Part shown: piece after piece, positions 50,101-61,079 of the stretch
Layout of the letters: each line of letters starts with the position of its first letter
Position numbering within the stretch: position 1 is the first letter of the stretch
Origin: Apricaphanius iberus
Taxonomy: Eukaryota > Chordata > Actinopteri > Cyprinodontiformes > Aphaniidae
Assembly (NCBI GenBank): GCA_028564705.1
Contig: JAPXFQ010001395.1
Coordinates: 1-64,000 of the forward strand
Length of the DNA: 64,000 bases
Reading direction: 5' to 3'
Program-made: the position numbers and the translations under genes
The notes under the pieces: generated by a model
Told to the model about the DNA's origin: nothing
Database searches by the model: none
What the model saw: the letters and a program-made list of their open reading frames with translations, nothing else

Positions 50101-53100
50101 ACATAATTTAAGCATGTGCTTTTTTCTGTTTGGTTATTAAACTACATCTAGAGCTGCACCTCAAATTTTGGGTATCGTTCACAAGTTCAATATTTTGTCA
50201 GTCTTTGAAAGTGAAACTATTATATACATTCATTACACATAGTTATAAGAAATATCAGCTTAAAATAGATTTCACTAATAAATATGCTTTGTAACTATCA
50301 AAAACCCCAAATTCATTGTTTGAAAGAGATGTAATGGAAACCCAGGTTGCTTTGATATCAGCCTTCAGACCATGTGTGTTGTTGGTTCTGGTTTCCCTCA
50401 TATAGGGATCAGGTCAGACCAGTACCACCATGTTTACTGAACCAACTTTTGGTACCTTTGGCAGTGTGGGCAGAGTGCCAAGTCTGGCTGGAAAATTAGT
50501 CATCAGAACCATAAAGTACTTCAAAACTTGCTGCCAGTTGACGTTGTGGATTATGGATTACAGAAAACCCAGAGGATCAACACCAGCAGATAACATGGTG
50601 CCTTAAATTATCTGAATGTAGAAACGTCCAGCCGGACTTGAAGCAGCATAGATTCTGTTCCTCTCCTGTCATCCTCCGGACTTCAATTCCAAATGAAACG
50701 GAAACTTGACTTTCATCTGAGAAGAGCAATTTACTGACCATGGAGAAATGGCCCCTTTTCTTTTTTTTTTTTTCTCCGCCTGGTGTCAATCAGGGGTTAG
50801 AGCCTGCGGTCCAGCTCGACTTCCTACATTGTAGCTGTTGATACGCTGACTCCAGCCTCTGTCCACACCTTGTGACGCTGGCCCAAATTCTTGTTCAGAC
50901 TTTACTTTAGAATCTTCAAGGCTGTGGTTATCCCTGTTGCCAGTACATGTTTCTGATCACACTTCTGTTGCTTTATATGAATATGTTTGGATACAGAATT
51001 CTGGAAACAACCAGCTTCTTTAGCAATCACCTTTTATAGCTCCTTGTGGAGAAGGTGGGAAAACTGTCTTCTGAATATCTGTCAGTCTGCACTCTTCCCC
51101 ATAACTGTGGACGCCTTAATATAAAGAACATTTACAAATTAAAATTACTTCTCTGATTGGGTGCTGTATGACATTTCAAATTTTAATGCACATGATTTAG
51201 AATTTTCATTGTCTTATAAATCCTAATCCACAAATTTACAAGTAAAGACTTCAAATATTTTACTCTGTGTAATGAATCTATTTCTTTATTTACTTTCTAA
51301 AAGGATTGAACAGTCTTTTAATTTGTTAACTTCACCTTTACACCGAAGCAGTACAGTACTAGTACTAGGTTTGTTTGCTGAGTTAATGCCTGTCAATACT
51401 GAGTGTAGCTGTTCCGTTTATCTGATGGAGCTGATTTTTGAATTCTTACTCGACAGGTTGAGCGAGCTGTGCACAGTGAGAACTCCAGCAGCTCTGAAAG
51501 TTTGGACGACGCTGCCATAGACAGACATGTGAGTCGTTACTGGGGGGTGATTTGTCATGTAGTCTCACTGATGCTATAAATACTTAATCAGATCTAAAAA
51601 TAGATGTTTGCCTGCAACCAGGGCTGGGCGATATGGCTAAATTTTTATATCCCAATAACGATATACTTCACGATGTAGCAATTTTACCATGAATTTATTT
51701 TATGAATAGTTGATAAAAATTTATGTGGAAATGCAGTTTTAAATGTTGGATGACAATAAGACCACCCAGACTCATGTAGTTATTTCCTTCCATGTCATCA
51801 GTAATCTTCTAGGAGAGCAGCTCTGCTCTACACTCTTCCTTTGAATTAAACACATTATTTGAAACTCATCCAACTTTCCTGCCAGTTTTGGTAGTAGCGT
51901 TTTGGTTTTCTCTCTCCTCATGCACCGTTTTAATTTTTTTCACTATCTGGGTGTCTCCTATGTAAAAAAAGGGGTGTTATGTTGATGTGTGCCCCCCCCC
52001 CCCCCCCCCCCCCCCATGTGTTCCGACTCCACCAACACACGAGGCGGCTGCTGCTCGTAAATGTTAACCAGATGGATCACGTTAGGTTTAGGCACTGGTT
52101 CCTGAATAGTAGGATTAGGAAAACAGTCAAGTTATGCTTATCGATGCCCTTTGGAAATAAGACCGACACAGATAAGACAACAGTTGTTTGTAAAGTTTAC
52201 CAACTCCCGGTCCAAACAACGGACTCAAACACTACCCATTTATTTTATCACCTGCTCAAGAACCACGACAACGAATACAGAGAGTCAATGAGCAAAAAAC
52301 TGCGTGGAGTCATAGTGTAGCTCTGATAAGCTCCAGACACAGACGCTGTAGCACACCACTGAGGTGTTGCTAGTGACCCAAACTTTTTTTCTGTACCAGC
52401 TGCACGTCGGGAGGGTGGGCCAGACACGCATGGAGACCAACTTTGGGTTGTCTGATAATCTTTCTCAGATCCCTGGTCACAGCCCAACCTGCAACGATGC
52501 TAAGCATGTCGCATTGACAGAATCACATGCTGCAGCTGTTAACTTAATGCAGTGAACGCAAAGCAGAACCTAAATATCACCAAACCTGCATCTAAATTAA
52601 CTTCCTTCCAAGCCAAAGAAAAAAATATATAATAAAGCATATATTCCCTTTGGTTTTGTTACATCATTGGGATGACTTCCGGTTGAGTGAACGCTGGCGT
52701 GTCTGTCGCCGCTGCTCACCGGGAAATTTGAATTTGAATTTTTTGAATTATTGATTTTAATATATCGTTATTATTTTTTATTTTTGAACTCTAAAGGTAA
52801 AAATTAGACTGTACAACATTGTATGGTGTGATCGATCGTGACCTACACCGTAACAGAGTTTTGGCGGATTCCTACCTCTCTGCGACCTCTGGCTCGACCG
52901 TTGGTTCTTATTTTTTCCTGGTTTTCCTTCTTTGAAAAACGATGTGGATCCTCCAAACAATCCGCTGGTTAACTGTCGGCTGGCTAGTTGTGTCCATTGT
53001 CCACTTACAAGCTGATGCTCTCCTCCAGTACTCTTCAGCTGAACTCCTAAAACTTCGGCGCCACATCTGCGCTCTGCAGCCACCATCCGGGCCTGACATC

Positions 53101-56100
53101 CCCGCTGACATAAGGTATGAGCCTCGTCGGAGATATATTCACCGAGGACCACGCAATAAGTTCCAGTGGAACGAGTCTCGGTCCATAAAATTGATCTGGT
53201 ATACCAAACGCCGCCGCCGCCGTTCCCGAAAATCTGGCCGGGATGTCAACATCACTGTTCCGGTTAGCCTGCCATTGTCGGCTGCAGCCAGGAGTAAAGC
53301 CACCACTGTCAGCTTCGGTCTCCTTAACATCCGCTCTCTCACCAGCAAAGGGGATCTAATAAGAGATCTCCTTGTGGACCGTAAGCTCGACTGCTTGTGC
53401 CTGACTGAAACTTGGCAGCAGCCAAATGACTTCACCGCTCTCAACCAGTCCGCTGCACCGGGGTTTGTTTACGTCGCCATGCCCCGTGCTTGTCGCCGGG
53501 GCGGAGGTCTCGCGATGTTACACCGCGAGAGTTGGAAAGTCATCCCTGTACCTGCTGCTCCCGTGTTCTCCTCCTTTGAATACTCTGCCTCCCTGCTGCC
53601 TGGACCATCTCCTACAGTTGTTGCTACCGTCTATCGTCCTCCAAAACACAACAAGGACTTTATTAGTGACTTTTCTCACCTCCTTGCTCTTCTCTCGTCT
53701 CTTTCACACAATGCAATTGTCCTGGGTGATTTTAATATTCATGTGGACGATAACAACAATACTCTTTCCAAAGATTTTTTATCCTGTCTCGAAAGTTTTG
53801 GTTTGCAACAAACTATTAATTTCCCGACCCATTGTAAAGGTCATATTTTGGATTTAGTCTGCTGTTCTGGTATCACTCCCACTAATTGTAAATCTCTTAC
53901 ACTCCCTTACTCTGATCACATGCTCATTTCCTTTAATATCGACCTCCCCCTGTCCAAAATCGTCATCCCTCGCACCATCTCATTCCGTAATATTAAGAAT
54001 ATTAACATTGACACTTTTTCTTCTGACATTACTTATTTTCCCATAACAAATGCCAATTGCTCACCCGACGAACTGGTTTCCCAATACAACAACAATCTCC
54101 ACAGTCTTCTGAATACCCATGCTCCACTGAAAACCAGATCTGTCTCCTTCGCCCGCTCTTCACCCTGGTTCACCCCTGACCTCCGTCAGCTCAAATCCCA
54201 AGGACGACAACTGGAACGGCTATACAACAAAACTGGACTCACTGTACATAGAGAAATGTATAATAATCATGTAATGTTGTATAAGGAAAGTCTCTCCTCA
54301 GCCAAATCTGCTTACTATTCTGATCTAATTAATTCCAATCGGCACAACTCAAAAACTCTCTTCTCTCTCCTCACCACTATTACAAAAACCCCAGATTCTC
54401 TTCCCCACTACTTGCATTCCACTGACTTCTGCAACTCACTCATGTCCTTTTTTCTTTCCAAAATCACTGACATCCATCAACACCTGACCTCATGGGGAGC
54501 TTCTCTCTCTGGTATGGACTCAACTATTTCCTTACCACCCCCCACTACTACATTCTCAAACTTTATCCTCCCCTCCGTCCAAGCCATCTCCAAACTTGTC
54601 CAAAAATCCAAATCATCCACCTGTCGATTTGATCCACTCCCTACAGCTCTAGTCAAAACCTGCCTCTCTTCCCTCGCTCCAGTCATCACCAACATCATTC
54701 ATTCTTCTCTAATTTCTGGAACTGTCCCTCCTGCACTCAAAACCGCTTCTGTCACACCCGTCCTAAAAAAATCTGGCTTTGACCCCAACGATTTCAGCAA
54801 CCTACGCCCCATCTCAAATTTACCTTTTATTTCCAAAGTTCTCGAAAAGTCTGTTGCCTCTCAACTCCATGAGCATCTCATCACAAACAACATCTATGAG
54901 CAGTTTCAATCCGGGTTCCGTCCCCTCCACAGCACTGAAACAGCACTGCTCAAAATCTCCAACGACCTCCTCATAGCTTCAGATTCTGGTTTACTGTCCA
55001 GTCTCGTCCTTCTTGACCTCACAGCAGCATTCGACACTATTTCCCACCACACCCTCCTCAACAGACTTTCATCTATTGGCATCACTCACACCCCCCTCGC
55101 TTGGTTCAACTCATATCTATCTGGCCGCACACAATCCGTTCAACTTAAATCTTTTAAATCTAATTCTTTCCCCGTTTCTGCTGGTGTGCCCCAGGGCTCT
55201 GTCCTGGGGCCCCTCCTTTTCATTATATACATTCTTCCAATTGGTTACATCTTTCGCAAACACAACATCCACTTTCACTGCTACGCGGACGACACCCAGC
55301 TCTACCTTTCTACCCAACCGTCTTCTTCACTCCCCCCAACTTCCCTTACCCTCTGTCTCCAAGAAATTCATTCTTGGTTTTCTTCCAACTTCCTCAAATT
55401 GAACAGTTCCAAAACAGAAGTCCTCCTGGTCGGCACGCCCCACACTCTCTCCAAATCTGACAGTTTTTCCATTTCCATCAACAACTCGCCTGTCCTTCCC
55501 TCACCCCAGGTTAAGAGTCTGGGTGTTGTCCTCGATAGCACACTCTCTTTTCACTCCCACATAAATAGCATCACCCGGTCTGCATTCTTTAATCTGCGCA
55601 ACATCTCTCGTCTTCGCCCGTCTCTCACCCCCCACACCACCGCCATCCTAGTCCACAGCCTTGTTACCTCCCGCATTGACTACTGTAACTCCCTACTTTT
55701 TGGCCTTCCCAACAAATCCCTCCAGAAACTCCAACTCCTCCAAAACTCTGCAGCACGCATCATCACCCAGATCCCCTCCTCTCACCACATCACCCCCATT
55801 CTACAACAACTCCCTTGGCTTCCAGTTAAACAAAGAATTAACTTCAAAATACTCCTCATCACGTTCAAAGCACTTCACAATCTGGCCCCCCCATACATAT
55901 CTGATCTCCTGCACATCGCCACTCCTGTTCGCTCACTCCGCTCCTCCTCTTCCCTCCATCTTTCTGTCCCCCCTGCCCGCCTTGTCACTATGGGGCATCG
56001 AGCATTCTGCCGCTCCGCCCCCCGCCTCTGGAACTCTCTCCCCCCTGATCTCCGTACCATCGACTCTCTTCCACTTTTTAAATCCACACTGAAAACTCTC

Positions 56101-59100
56101 CTGTTCAGACGGTCCTATGACATCTAGTCACTCTCACCTTATCAATGTTGTTCTGCTTTGTTTGATTATTATCTTTTATTACTTTATTTTTATTATTACT
56201 ATTATTATTGTTGACAATGTTTTAAATTGTTCATTTGTGAAGTGTCCTTGGGTGTTTTGAAAGGCGCTATATAAAATAAATGTATTATTATTATTATTAT
56301 TATCAAAACCTTGCAAATGTTCAACTGAGCTAAAAAAAGTTTATAAATAAAAAATATGAACAGTATACCTGTGGCTTCAAACTAAAACTCTCACTGGAAT
56401 CTTTTATATATATATTTTTTTCCTTTATTCTGTGCCAAAATGATTGTGATCCTTCAGGTATTTCCTTCACCGTTCTGAGAAAAATAAATTTAATGCGAGA
56501 AATCCCTGCCCTAATTCCAACTGAGCCTTTGATATGTACCTCAGAATGTAGAGACTTGGAAGAGCGAATGCACAGACGGCTGCGTAAAGCGCATCTTGCC
56601 CCATATGCGGGGTCTAAACAGCTGAGTCCTGAGCTAATGAGCGATATTTTCCGCAGAGTCAGCTACTTGAAAACGTGACACGTCAAAAAGTTGTTGTTCT
56701 GAGTCCTGATGGATGTCAGGTGTGTTTGTGTTTTCCAGGGTCACTGAACTGGGAAATAACATCTTTTTGAAGGAATAGACCAGTGATCGCACATACGCAA
56801 TGTTACTTTTTATAAAACTTGCTGGCTGGGATTTTTTTTTTCCTAAAACAAATGTTCAGTCAACCGAATTCGCGGATGCAGGATACAAACACACCTCCAC
56901 CTGTCAAATAAAATAACATCACAGAAGATTCATACCAGTAGCCTAATAAGAAGTTGTGATGATTGAAGGCCTCAGTTTTGCAAAACAACTCTTAACATAA
57001 ATTATCTCTATCCTCTTGTAGTTTATGTTCTTAAAGCACTTGTAAAAAAAATGTATCTAAAAATAAAACACTGAAAAGTAATATTGGATACTGATGCTCA
57101 ATGACAAATTTATTTTTATAATGGTTATTCTGAAAGATACAGTGGGGTCATGAACATTTTCTTATAAAACAAGGGGGGCCCAGTAGAAAGTTTGGGAACT
57201 ACTGACTTGATGGAAGTAGAGCCTAGTTTATAGCAGCACCATTATCCATCGACGCAAGGTTCCTTCGTCACCTACGCAAGGACAGACTGAGTCTAGTTCC
57301 ATTTTCTAACCATCTGTCTCAATCAACGCAGAGCGTATGTCTGTGATTGGTCAGTTCAGCAACAGCTAGAGATTGTTTCACCAGAATGATACTCTATAGT
57401 CGCTATAATCTGTAATTAATGCAGCGTTTTGCCACTACATGCTTTATATTCAAAGGATAATTTATCTAATCTGGGCTTGTGGCGATTTTGAGCACAAGGT
57501 GGTGTAGGAAAACAACACGGACTGCTGTATTTGTTAACATGCTTTTTTAGAGTATTCTATGTTGTGCACTTTTAGTAAAAAGCTTTATAGCTTAATCAAA
57601 ACGTAGTTTCTGCCGTTCATTGCTCCTTGAGGGGGGGGGGGGATGCATTCACAAGATGAAGAAAAAGCTCTAAAACTACACTACAACGGTAAGACCCGCC
57701 ATGAAAAGTTAAGAAGCCCTGCTGTTCTGGTCAGTAATTACCTTGCAACATAGAAAAAGCAATGGAGAATGGAGAGAAAGAGACAGGAGTACTATAAACG
57801 TCTGCGTCTGGGTGCAAAATTGCTTTCGGAAAATCATTAACTAGGCTTAACACTGGTTGATATTCTGTGATGCTGGTGTATTTTATTTAATTATAATTTT
57901 TTCATCCATGAGGGTATAGATCAGGGATCTCAAAATCCAGGCCTCAAGGGTCAATTTCTTGCATGTTTTAGTTATTTTCCTGGTTCAACACACTGGAATC
58001 AAATTATGGCTCGTTAGCAGGCCTCTGCAGAACTTTGCCATGCTGAGGAGGAAGTGGGACAGAGATGCAACTAAAACTGGTAGGGCCTGGATTTGAAGAA
58101 CCCCTGTTATAGATAATGTCTGGGACTTTCAGGAGAGCAGTTCTCATTTTTATTAGAAGTTTAGATCCACTAATGCCTAATCCTTATGTCATTTTATATG
58201 TTGCTTAAATTTATTGGATCCCATTTTTAACCTAACCAAATACACTCTCCAGACTATTTGGTACACAGATGCTGATACGGCATGCGAGGCGGTTAACCAG
58301 CCAACAGAGGCCCCGAGGAAAAAGGTCAGCTTAAAGATGTTGTGGTGGTGATTGATGGTGACTTGTTTTGTTGTTTGTTTTATTTTCTCCCCCTCCTTAG
58401 CCATTAGTGATGGGTATTGACAAGAATCTGGCAATACGATATGTATCACGATACGATGAGTAATACCATACATTGTGATTTTCAAAACTGAATTTAACTG
58501 TAGAAAACGTGTCACAGCATCCTAAACACTCCAACCTGTTTCATCCATAACACATCTAGTTTTATTACTTGTTCTAGTTGACCCACTGGAACGAAGGTGA
58601 AAAAAGCCGCCAACTACCAGTCCTACATTCCATTTTACTACCAAAATCACTGTCATGTCTCAGAATTCCATTGATTAATTCTTAAAAACAAAAAATTGAT
58701 TCTTTGCTCTTGAATATCGATACAATAGCGTGACCTAAAACATTGTGATATATTGCCATATAAATATTTTCTTACATCCTATTAGCCATGTTACCATAAC
58801 CAGACCTTCATCTGATCAGCTGGCCCCAGTCCTCTCAGCTGTCGTGTCTCCATACTAAATGGGCCCTCTTAAAGAATTTGCTAAGACGTCCACATATTGC
58901 GACCGCTTCACCCGTGAGTGGCGTTACTGATTAGCATGAAATGGTTCTTACAGCAGCAGAGAATGAGACAATGGAAGAAGCTGCATTTCTATCTGCTGCA
59001 TTGTTATAAACTGCTTCACCAGCAACTTCCAATTATACAAATGCTGGTTGTTTGATGTCTATTAAAACCATTACCTACGGAGTTGCAACCAAATAAGCAT

Positions 59101-60097
59101 GAGATGATAAATCCATCCCAGTGATTCTACCGGGTCATGTCCTAGTGCATACCCCAAGACTGGTACTTGATTCCCTCCAGAAATGGCCCCGTTGTGCTGG
59201 TCCAGCGAAGGCCTGGCTCACACAGGAGGATTTAAAAGAGTTTCAGACCTCAAACACTGCAATAAAATATCCCAGATATGCCTGTTTTGGTTCTACGGTC
59301 TGTGTGTGGTGTTTGGCCTCACAGCAATGACGAGACACTACACGCAAACTGATTTTAACCTAAAACATTCCAAGCCCAGAACCTCAGAACCCAACCTCAT
59401 GGAATAAAAAGTAACTAAAGTCAAAAGAGTAAATGTAGATGCCAAGGATGAGATCTTGGCAATAGTCTTTGAACTAGTTGATAGAGAAAAAAATTTAATC
59501 CTAGCATTGGGTAAAGGAGTGGACACAGCAGGAGCACGGGCTCTACGTTTTAAACAAAGCTATTGAGATGCATTATTTTGGGGAGGGTTTTACTCACTGA
59601 TCTGTTTCTATGAATTTGTGGACTGCTGTCGAGTGAGCTGAAACTCGTATATATGAACTCTTTTGAGGTGCATTGCTGCCTGTCAGCTCACTTTCTGATT
59701 GGCTATACATCACATTCAAAAAGCTGCATGCTCGTTTGTCCTCGCAACACACCACACACACTGCGGTGTTGGTTCAAGACAATCCAACATATCTCGTATT
59801 TGCAATCTGAGTGGACCCGATGTACTTCTGAGCACATAACAGGAATATGTGTTAGGATATGTTCGAATAGCGGAAACATGGCTCCCATCTTGGCATGGGG
59901 AAAAAATTAACAGGAACACAGAAGTACTTGATAGTGGGAACTTGTCAGATTTTGACAAATCCGCCAATAAAACACATGAGTTTACAACAATATGACAGAA
60001 CCTAGTTGAGGAACTAACATGTAAATATGTCTTTATCTTTCAGACTTTCATTATCAAAAGGATTCTTCCAAAGTCATTTTTTGGATCAGGATCCAAG
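37270..60097 (+). CDS. NPF-repeat protein (gene 2, at least 16 exons, 3' end outside window)
   Basis: The start ATG at 37270 (context CACCATGA) follows a TTGCAG acceptor. Exons: 37270-37341, 40982-41047, 41111-41152, 41244-41303, 41382-41453, 43011-43070, 43135-43194, 45712-45771, 47189-47260, 47341-47403, 47508-47582, 49865-49924, 50000-50053, 51457-51528, 58253-58324, 60044-60097. All are multiples of three in phase 0; together they give 338 residues. After the N-terminus ([20 protein letters not shown]) and an acidic section, five exons repeat the pattern [16 protein letters not shown]; they are mostly separated by Ser/Glu/Asp-rich spacer exons with SSESL or SSGSL. NPF is the EH-domain ligand motif, so adaptor binding is likely. 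No signal peptide. The last exons ([27 protein letters not shown]) are not recognised. Neighbour order and exon style suggest an ApoL relative of gene 1; unproven, since the C-terminus is not in the window. Long introns are full of transposons. Confidence 0.75.
37562..38104 (-). mobile_element. Internally deleted Tc1 element with terminal inverted repeats
   Basis: The ends read CAGTACAGACCAAACGTTTG then GACACACCTTCTCATTCA at the left, with the inverse TGAATGAGAAGGTGTGTCCA then AACTTTTGGTCTGTA at the right; a TA lies at the left edge. On the minus strand 37951-37779 is the C-terminus of a Tc1 transposase ([20 protein letters not shown], with the catalytic Glu of the DD34E triad) ending in a stop at 37779-37781. 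The N-terminal two thirds are missing. Confidence 0.8.
38103..38620. repeat. TA microsatellites and hAT-like end fragment
   Basis: Two TA runs (38103-38131 and about 38194-38211) flank GATGCACCGATACTAATATC (38138-38157), which resembles hAT terminal sequence. A partial counterpart may sit near 38,550 (CAGTATCCTTGGGTATCTG). Boundaries not resolved. Confidence 0.45.
39206..40010 (+). pseudogene. Broken HARBI1-type transposase/nuclease
   Basis: The start at 39206 reads [14 protein letters not shown] and continues through a helical N-terminal region to [10 protein letters not shown]. Near 39,480-39,490 the frame shifts and part of the usual helix-turn-helix linker is missing; the second frame reads [20 protein letters not shown] to 39583. 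Two likely introns follow (GT at 39584 to AG at 39657; GT at 39771 to AG at 39893). The exons between and after them carry [18 protein letters not shown] (first catalytic Asp) and [15 protein letters not shown] (second). The third acidic residue and C-terminus are gone. Not functional. Confidence 0.8.
40225..40389 (-). CDS. Myb/SANT-like second protein of the Harbinger element (fragment)
   Basis: On the minus strand, ATG at 40389 opens 54 residues ending in a segment with [18 protein letters not shown], the conserved end of the Myb/SANT-like DNA-binding domain that Harbinger elements encode divergently from the nuclease. The stop at 40225-40227 overlaps GTAAGT, a good donor, so the protein was probably spliced onward. 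The start of the domain looks damaged. Confidence 0.6.
   Translation of the reverse strand: MAKERAKFFLSSRTRAFNGRLCKYENIIKTTGNASKSAKARREGWQKVADKLNA
41244..41303 (+). CDS. Gene 2 NPF exon 1
   Basis: Reads [20 protein letters not shown] in phase 0. It is the first and most divergent intact copy of the repeat (QKINPF rather than QKVNPF). Confidence 0.8.
41595..41830. repeat. Interspersed repeat in gene 2 intron 5
   Basis: GGTTCATTTAGGGAGCTGGA (about 41611-41630) and GGAAACTCTGGTCTGCCTAA (about 41667-41686) resemble a common fish DNA-transposon fragment from memory. Ends not defined. Confidence 0.4.
41883..42870 (+). pseudogene. 5'-truncated non-LTR reverse transcriptase remnant
   Basis: The + strand carries [12 protein letters not shown] (catalytic YADD), [20 protein letters not shown], and after frame changes [20 protein letters not shown] and [17 protein letters not shown], the order of the C-terminal half of a LINE reverse transcriptase. 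Several frameshifts and stops. The family differs from the intact LINE at 52.7-56.3 kb, whose motif context is [11 protein letters not shown]. Confidence 0.75.
43011..43070 (+). CDS. Gene 2 NPF exon 2
   Basis: Reads [20 protein letters not shown], the most typical copy of the repeat. It is followed 64 bases later by the spacer exon 43135-43194 ([20 protein letters not shown]), whose end resembles the end of the preceding spacer (ATDSTQ). Confidence 0.85.
43195..45711 (+). other. Gene 2 intron 7, nothing recognised
   Basis: AT-rich sequence with scattered short frames. No NPF-type exon, transposase or RNA gene was found by eye. Confidence 0.35.
45712..45771 (+). CDS. Gene 2 NPF exon 3
   Basis: Reads [20 protein letters not shown] after a T-rich acceptor; phase 0 at both ends. 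Very close to NPF exon 2. Confidence 0.85.
45772..47188 (+). other. Gene 2 intron 8, possible LINE fragment only
   Basis: Around 45,975-46,020 the sequence resembles GVPQGCV of LINE reverse transcriptases, but the match is short. A 150-residue minus-strand frame (46261-46713) has no recognisable features. Confidence 0.3.
47341..47403 (+). CDS. Gene 2 NPF exon 4, motif altered to NLF
   Basis: Reads [20 protein letters not shown] plus K. The key Pro of NPF is Leu here, so EH-domain binding at this copy should be lost; the surrounding repeat is kept. One residue longer than the other copies. Confidence 0.8.
47674..48885 (-). mobile_element. Degenerate Tc1-like transposon
   Basis: The left end CAGCTGCTGGTCATAAAATT follows a TA; the right end is worn. 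The minus strand starts a transposase at 48612 ([20 protein letters not shown]) and keeps [14 protein letters not shown] of the helix-turn-helix region, then after a large deletion the C-terminus ([33 protein letters not shown]) near 47,910-48,070. Stops interrupt the frame. Confidence 0.75.
49865..49924 (+). CDS. Gene 2 NPF exon 5
   Basis: Reads [20 protein letters not shown], phase 0 at both ends. Two acidic spacer exons follow: 50000-50053 ([18 protein letters not shown]) and 51457-51528 (contains [16 protein letters not shown]). Confidence 0.85.
50340..51215 (-). mobile_element. Second Tc1-like remnant
   Basis: The order and wording (TTCATCTGAGAAGAGCAATT, CTGTGGTTATCCCTGTTGCC, CTCCTTGTGGAGAAGGTG, CTTCCCCATAACTGTGG) match from memory a minus-strand Tc1-like transposase gene of the family at 47.7-48.9 kb. 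Both ends are lost and the frame is destroyed. Confidence 0.55.
51619..52560 (+). mobile_element. hAT element 5' part with a BED-type finger remnant
   Basis: CAGGGCTGGGCGATATGGCT at 51619 is a typical hAT terminal sequence. Downstream, a frame ending at 52320 reads [16 protein letters not shown] and then [15 protein letters not shown], the spacing of a BED zinc finger (C-x2-C ... H-x4-H) at the start of hAT transposases, but the second Cys is Tyr. No matching right terminus found. Contains a poly-C tract at 51992-52015. Confidence 0.6.
52669..56303 (+). mobile_element. Apparently intact L2-like LINE in gene 2 intron 14
   Basis: A 3.6-kb element on the same strand as gene 2. A GC-richer leader (from about 52669) precedes one uninterrupted protein (52942-56127). 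The 3' end has AAAGGCGCTATATAAAATAA and a short (ATT)n tail (to about 56303), the tail type of vertebrate L2-group LINEs. The 5' border is approximate and no clear target duplication was found. Full coding capacity suggests a recent insertion. Confidence 0.8.
52942..56127 (+). CDS. LINE endonuclease/reverse transcriptase, 1061 residues
   Basis: This enzyme nicks chromosomal DNA and copies the element RNA into it. An N-terminal extension ([20 protein letters not shown], hydrophobic) leads to an apurinic-type endonuclease domain (about 125-330): N129 in LLNIRSL, E156 in LTETW, D263 in GDFNIH and the S-D325-H326 motif. The reverse transcriptase follows (about 600-830) with [58 protein letters not shown] and [11 protein letters not shown] (YADD at 781-784). 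The C-terminus has [13 protein letters not shown] and ends FRRSYDI. All key residues are present and there is no stop or frameshift. It belongs to the L2/CR1 side of non-LTR elements; exact clade would need a tree. No separate ORF1 is seen. Confidence 0.95.
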   Translation: MWILQTIRWLTVGWLVVSIVHLQADALLQYSSAELLKLRRHICALQPPSGPDIPADIRYEPRRRYIHRGPRNKFQWNESRSIKLIWYTKRRRRRSRKSGRDVNITVPVSLPLSAAARSKATTVSFGLLNIRSLTSKGDLIRDLLVDRKLDCLCLTETWQQPNDFTALNQSAAPGFVYVAMPRACRRGGGLAMLHRESWKVIPVPAAPVFSSFEYSASLLPGPSPTVVATVYRPPKHNKDFISDFSHLLALLSSLSHNAIVLGDFNIHVDDNNNTLSKDFLSCLESFGLQQTINFPTHCKGHILDLVCCSGITPTNCKSLTLPYSDHMLISFNIDLPLSKIVIPRTISFRNIKNINIDTFSSDITYFPITNANCSPDELVSQYNNNLHSLLNTHAPLKTRSVSFARSSPWFTPDLRQLKSQGRQLERLYNKTGLTVHREMYNNHVMLYKESLSSAKSAYYSDLINSNRHNSKTLFSLLTTITKTPDSLPHYLHSTDFCNSLMSFFLSKITDIHQHLTSWGASLSGMDSTISLPPPTTTFSNFILPSVQAISKLVQKSKSSTCRFDPLPTALVKTCLSSLAPVITNIIHSSLISGTVPPALKTASVTPVLKKSGFDPNDFSNLRPISNLPFISKVLEKSVASQLHEHLITNNIYEQFQSGFRPLHSTETALLKISNDLLIASDSGLLSSLVLLDLTAAFDTISHHTLLNRLSSIGITHTPLAWFNSYLSGRTQSVQLKSFKSNSFPVSAGVPQGSVLGPLLFIIYILPIGYIFRKHNIHFHCYADDTQLYLSTQPSSSLPPTSLTLCLQEIHSWFSSNFLKLNSSKTEVLLVGTPHTLSKSDSFSISINNSPVLPSPQVKSLGVVLDSTLSFHSHINSITRSAFFNLRNISRLRPSLTPHTTAILVHSLVTSRIDYCNSLLFGLPNKSLQKLQLLQNSAARIITQIPSSHHITPILQQLPWLPVKQRINFKILLITFKALHNLAPPYISDLLHIATPVRSLRSSSSLHLSVPPARLVTMGHRAFCRSAPRLWNSLPPDLRTIDSLPLFKSTLKTLLFRRSYDI
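56304..58252 (+). other. Rest of gene 2 intron 14, with one MITE-like repeat
   Basis: A hAT-like MITE appears at about 57919-58103 (CAGGGATCTCAAAATCCAGG at the left; GGCCTGGATTTGAAGAACCC at the right, partly palindromic). A poly-G run sits near 57632-57642. No exon recognised. Confidence 0.4.
58325..60043 (+). other. Gene 2 intron 15, hAT-like fragment only
   Basis: Near 58,405-58,460 ATTAGTGATGGGTATTGACA and ATACGATATGTATCACGATA resemble a hAT end, with ATATCGATACAATAGCGTGA near 58,713. No supported exon. Confidence 0.4.
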
Positions 60098-61075
60098 GTA
60101 AAGTTGAAATTTCTCTATTTTTGGCATGTTTTAATTGATGGCTAAATGTTAATCTTTAGCAGAACTATATTAATAATGATACTTCAAAAAACAAATATGG
60201 ATTAACATTCAAAATATGTTTTTCGAAAGGTGAAGAAACAAAGTTTGAGAGGTGGCTCTAGTGATTAGAATTCTAAAGATCTTGAGAATGGCTAAAGCAG
60301 TGCTGGGTTGAAAGCTGCAAGGGAATCATTCTCTTCTGAAATTATTAAGAGAAACATTAATGCAAAACTTTATTTGCAACAGTTGAGACAAACTAACTCT
60401 CCAGTAGCTCCTGAACATTATTCCACGAGGTCCTGCAATGAAATTGCCATCTTATTTACTGAAGATTCTAACAGTTGGTGGTTAAATCTGTATTTCAGTA
60501 CAGAACCCAGTACCAGTGTCATCCCCAATCAAATCCAATATAGAGTAAAAGTCTAAATTCCATACATTAAACCAAATAAACCTTGATGGGAATTTTGGAC
60601 TATAATGTTGTGCTCTATTTACCTCGTAAGTTGGAACTCAGAGATGGGTTTGACATCACGCCAAAGTAAAAAGCGTTCCAGCAGCGTTGTTGGATAAGTC
60701 AGGATTCCAATATGGCGACATCCGTATAGCTGTAGTTGTCTCTTACAAACATCGTTTAAGCTGTATTTTTCATATACAAACATTCCTTTTATTTTAAAGG
60801 GGACATATAAAAATTCTTAAATGCATTGTATTGTGCATTTATTCTGTAGAAATTGAGAAAAAGCATAAATTAGTCACCCCAGGTGTGGCGAAGTTATTTT
60901 TGTATACTGTTTTGGTCATATTTTTAAAGCCGTTCATTTTTCTCAATTGTCTATTACCTTTCCTGAAATATTACGTCACTGGACTTCCAGCTTTACATTG
61001 AGTGAATAACTGTCTATTTGTTTGTAGTTCTATGCCAAAGGTACAATAAAACAGTTAAAATGCTTGGTCATTAGA
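60098..61075 (+). other. Start of gene 2 intron 16, nothing recognised
   Basis: No further gene 2 exon was found after 60,097 up to the window end. Confidence 0.35.
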
Positions 61076-61079
61076 TTAT

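Noticed and set aside
52778..53444. Minus-strand frames overlapping the LINE start
   Set aside because: Shadows of the LINE coding sequence with no motif of their own.
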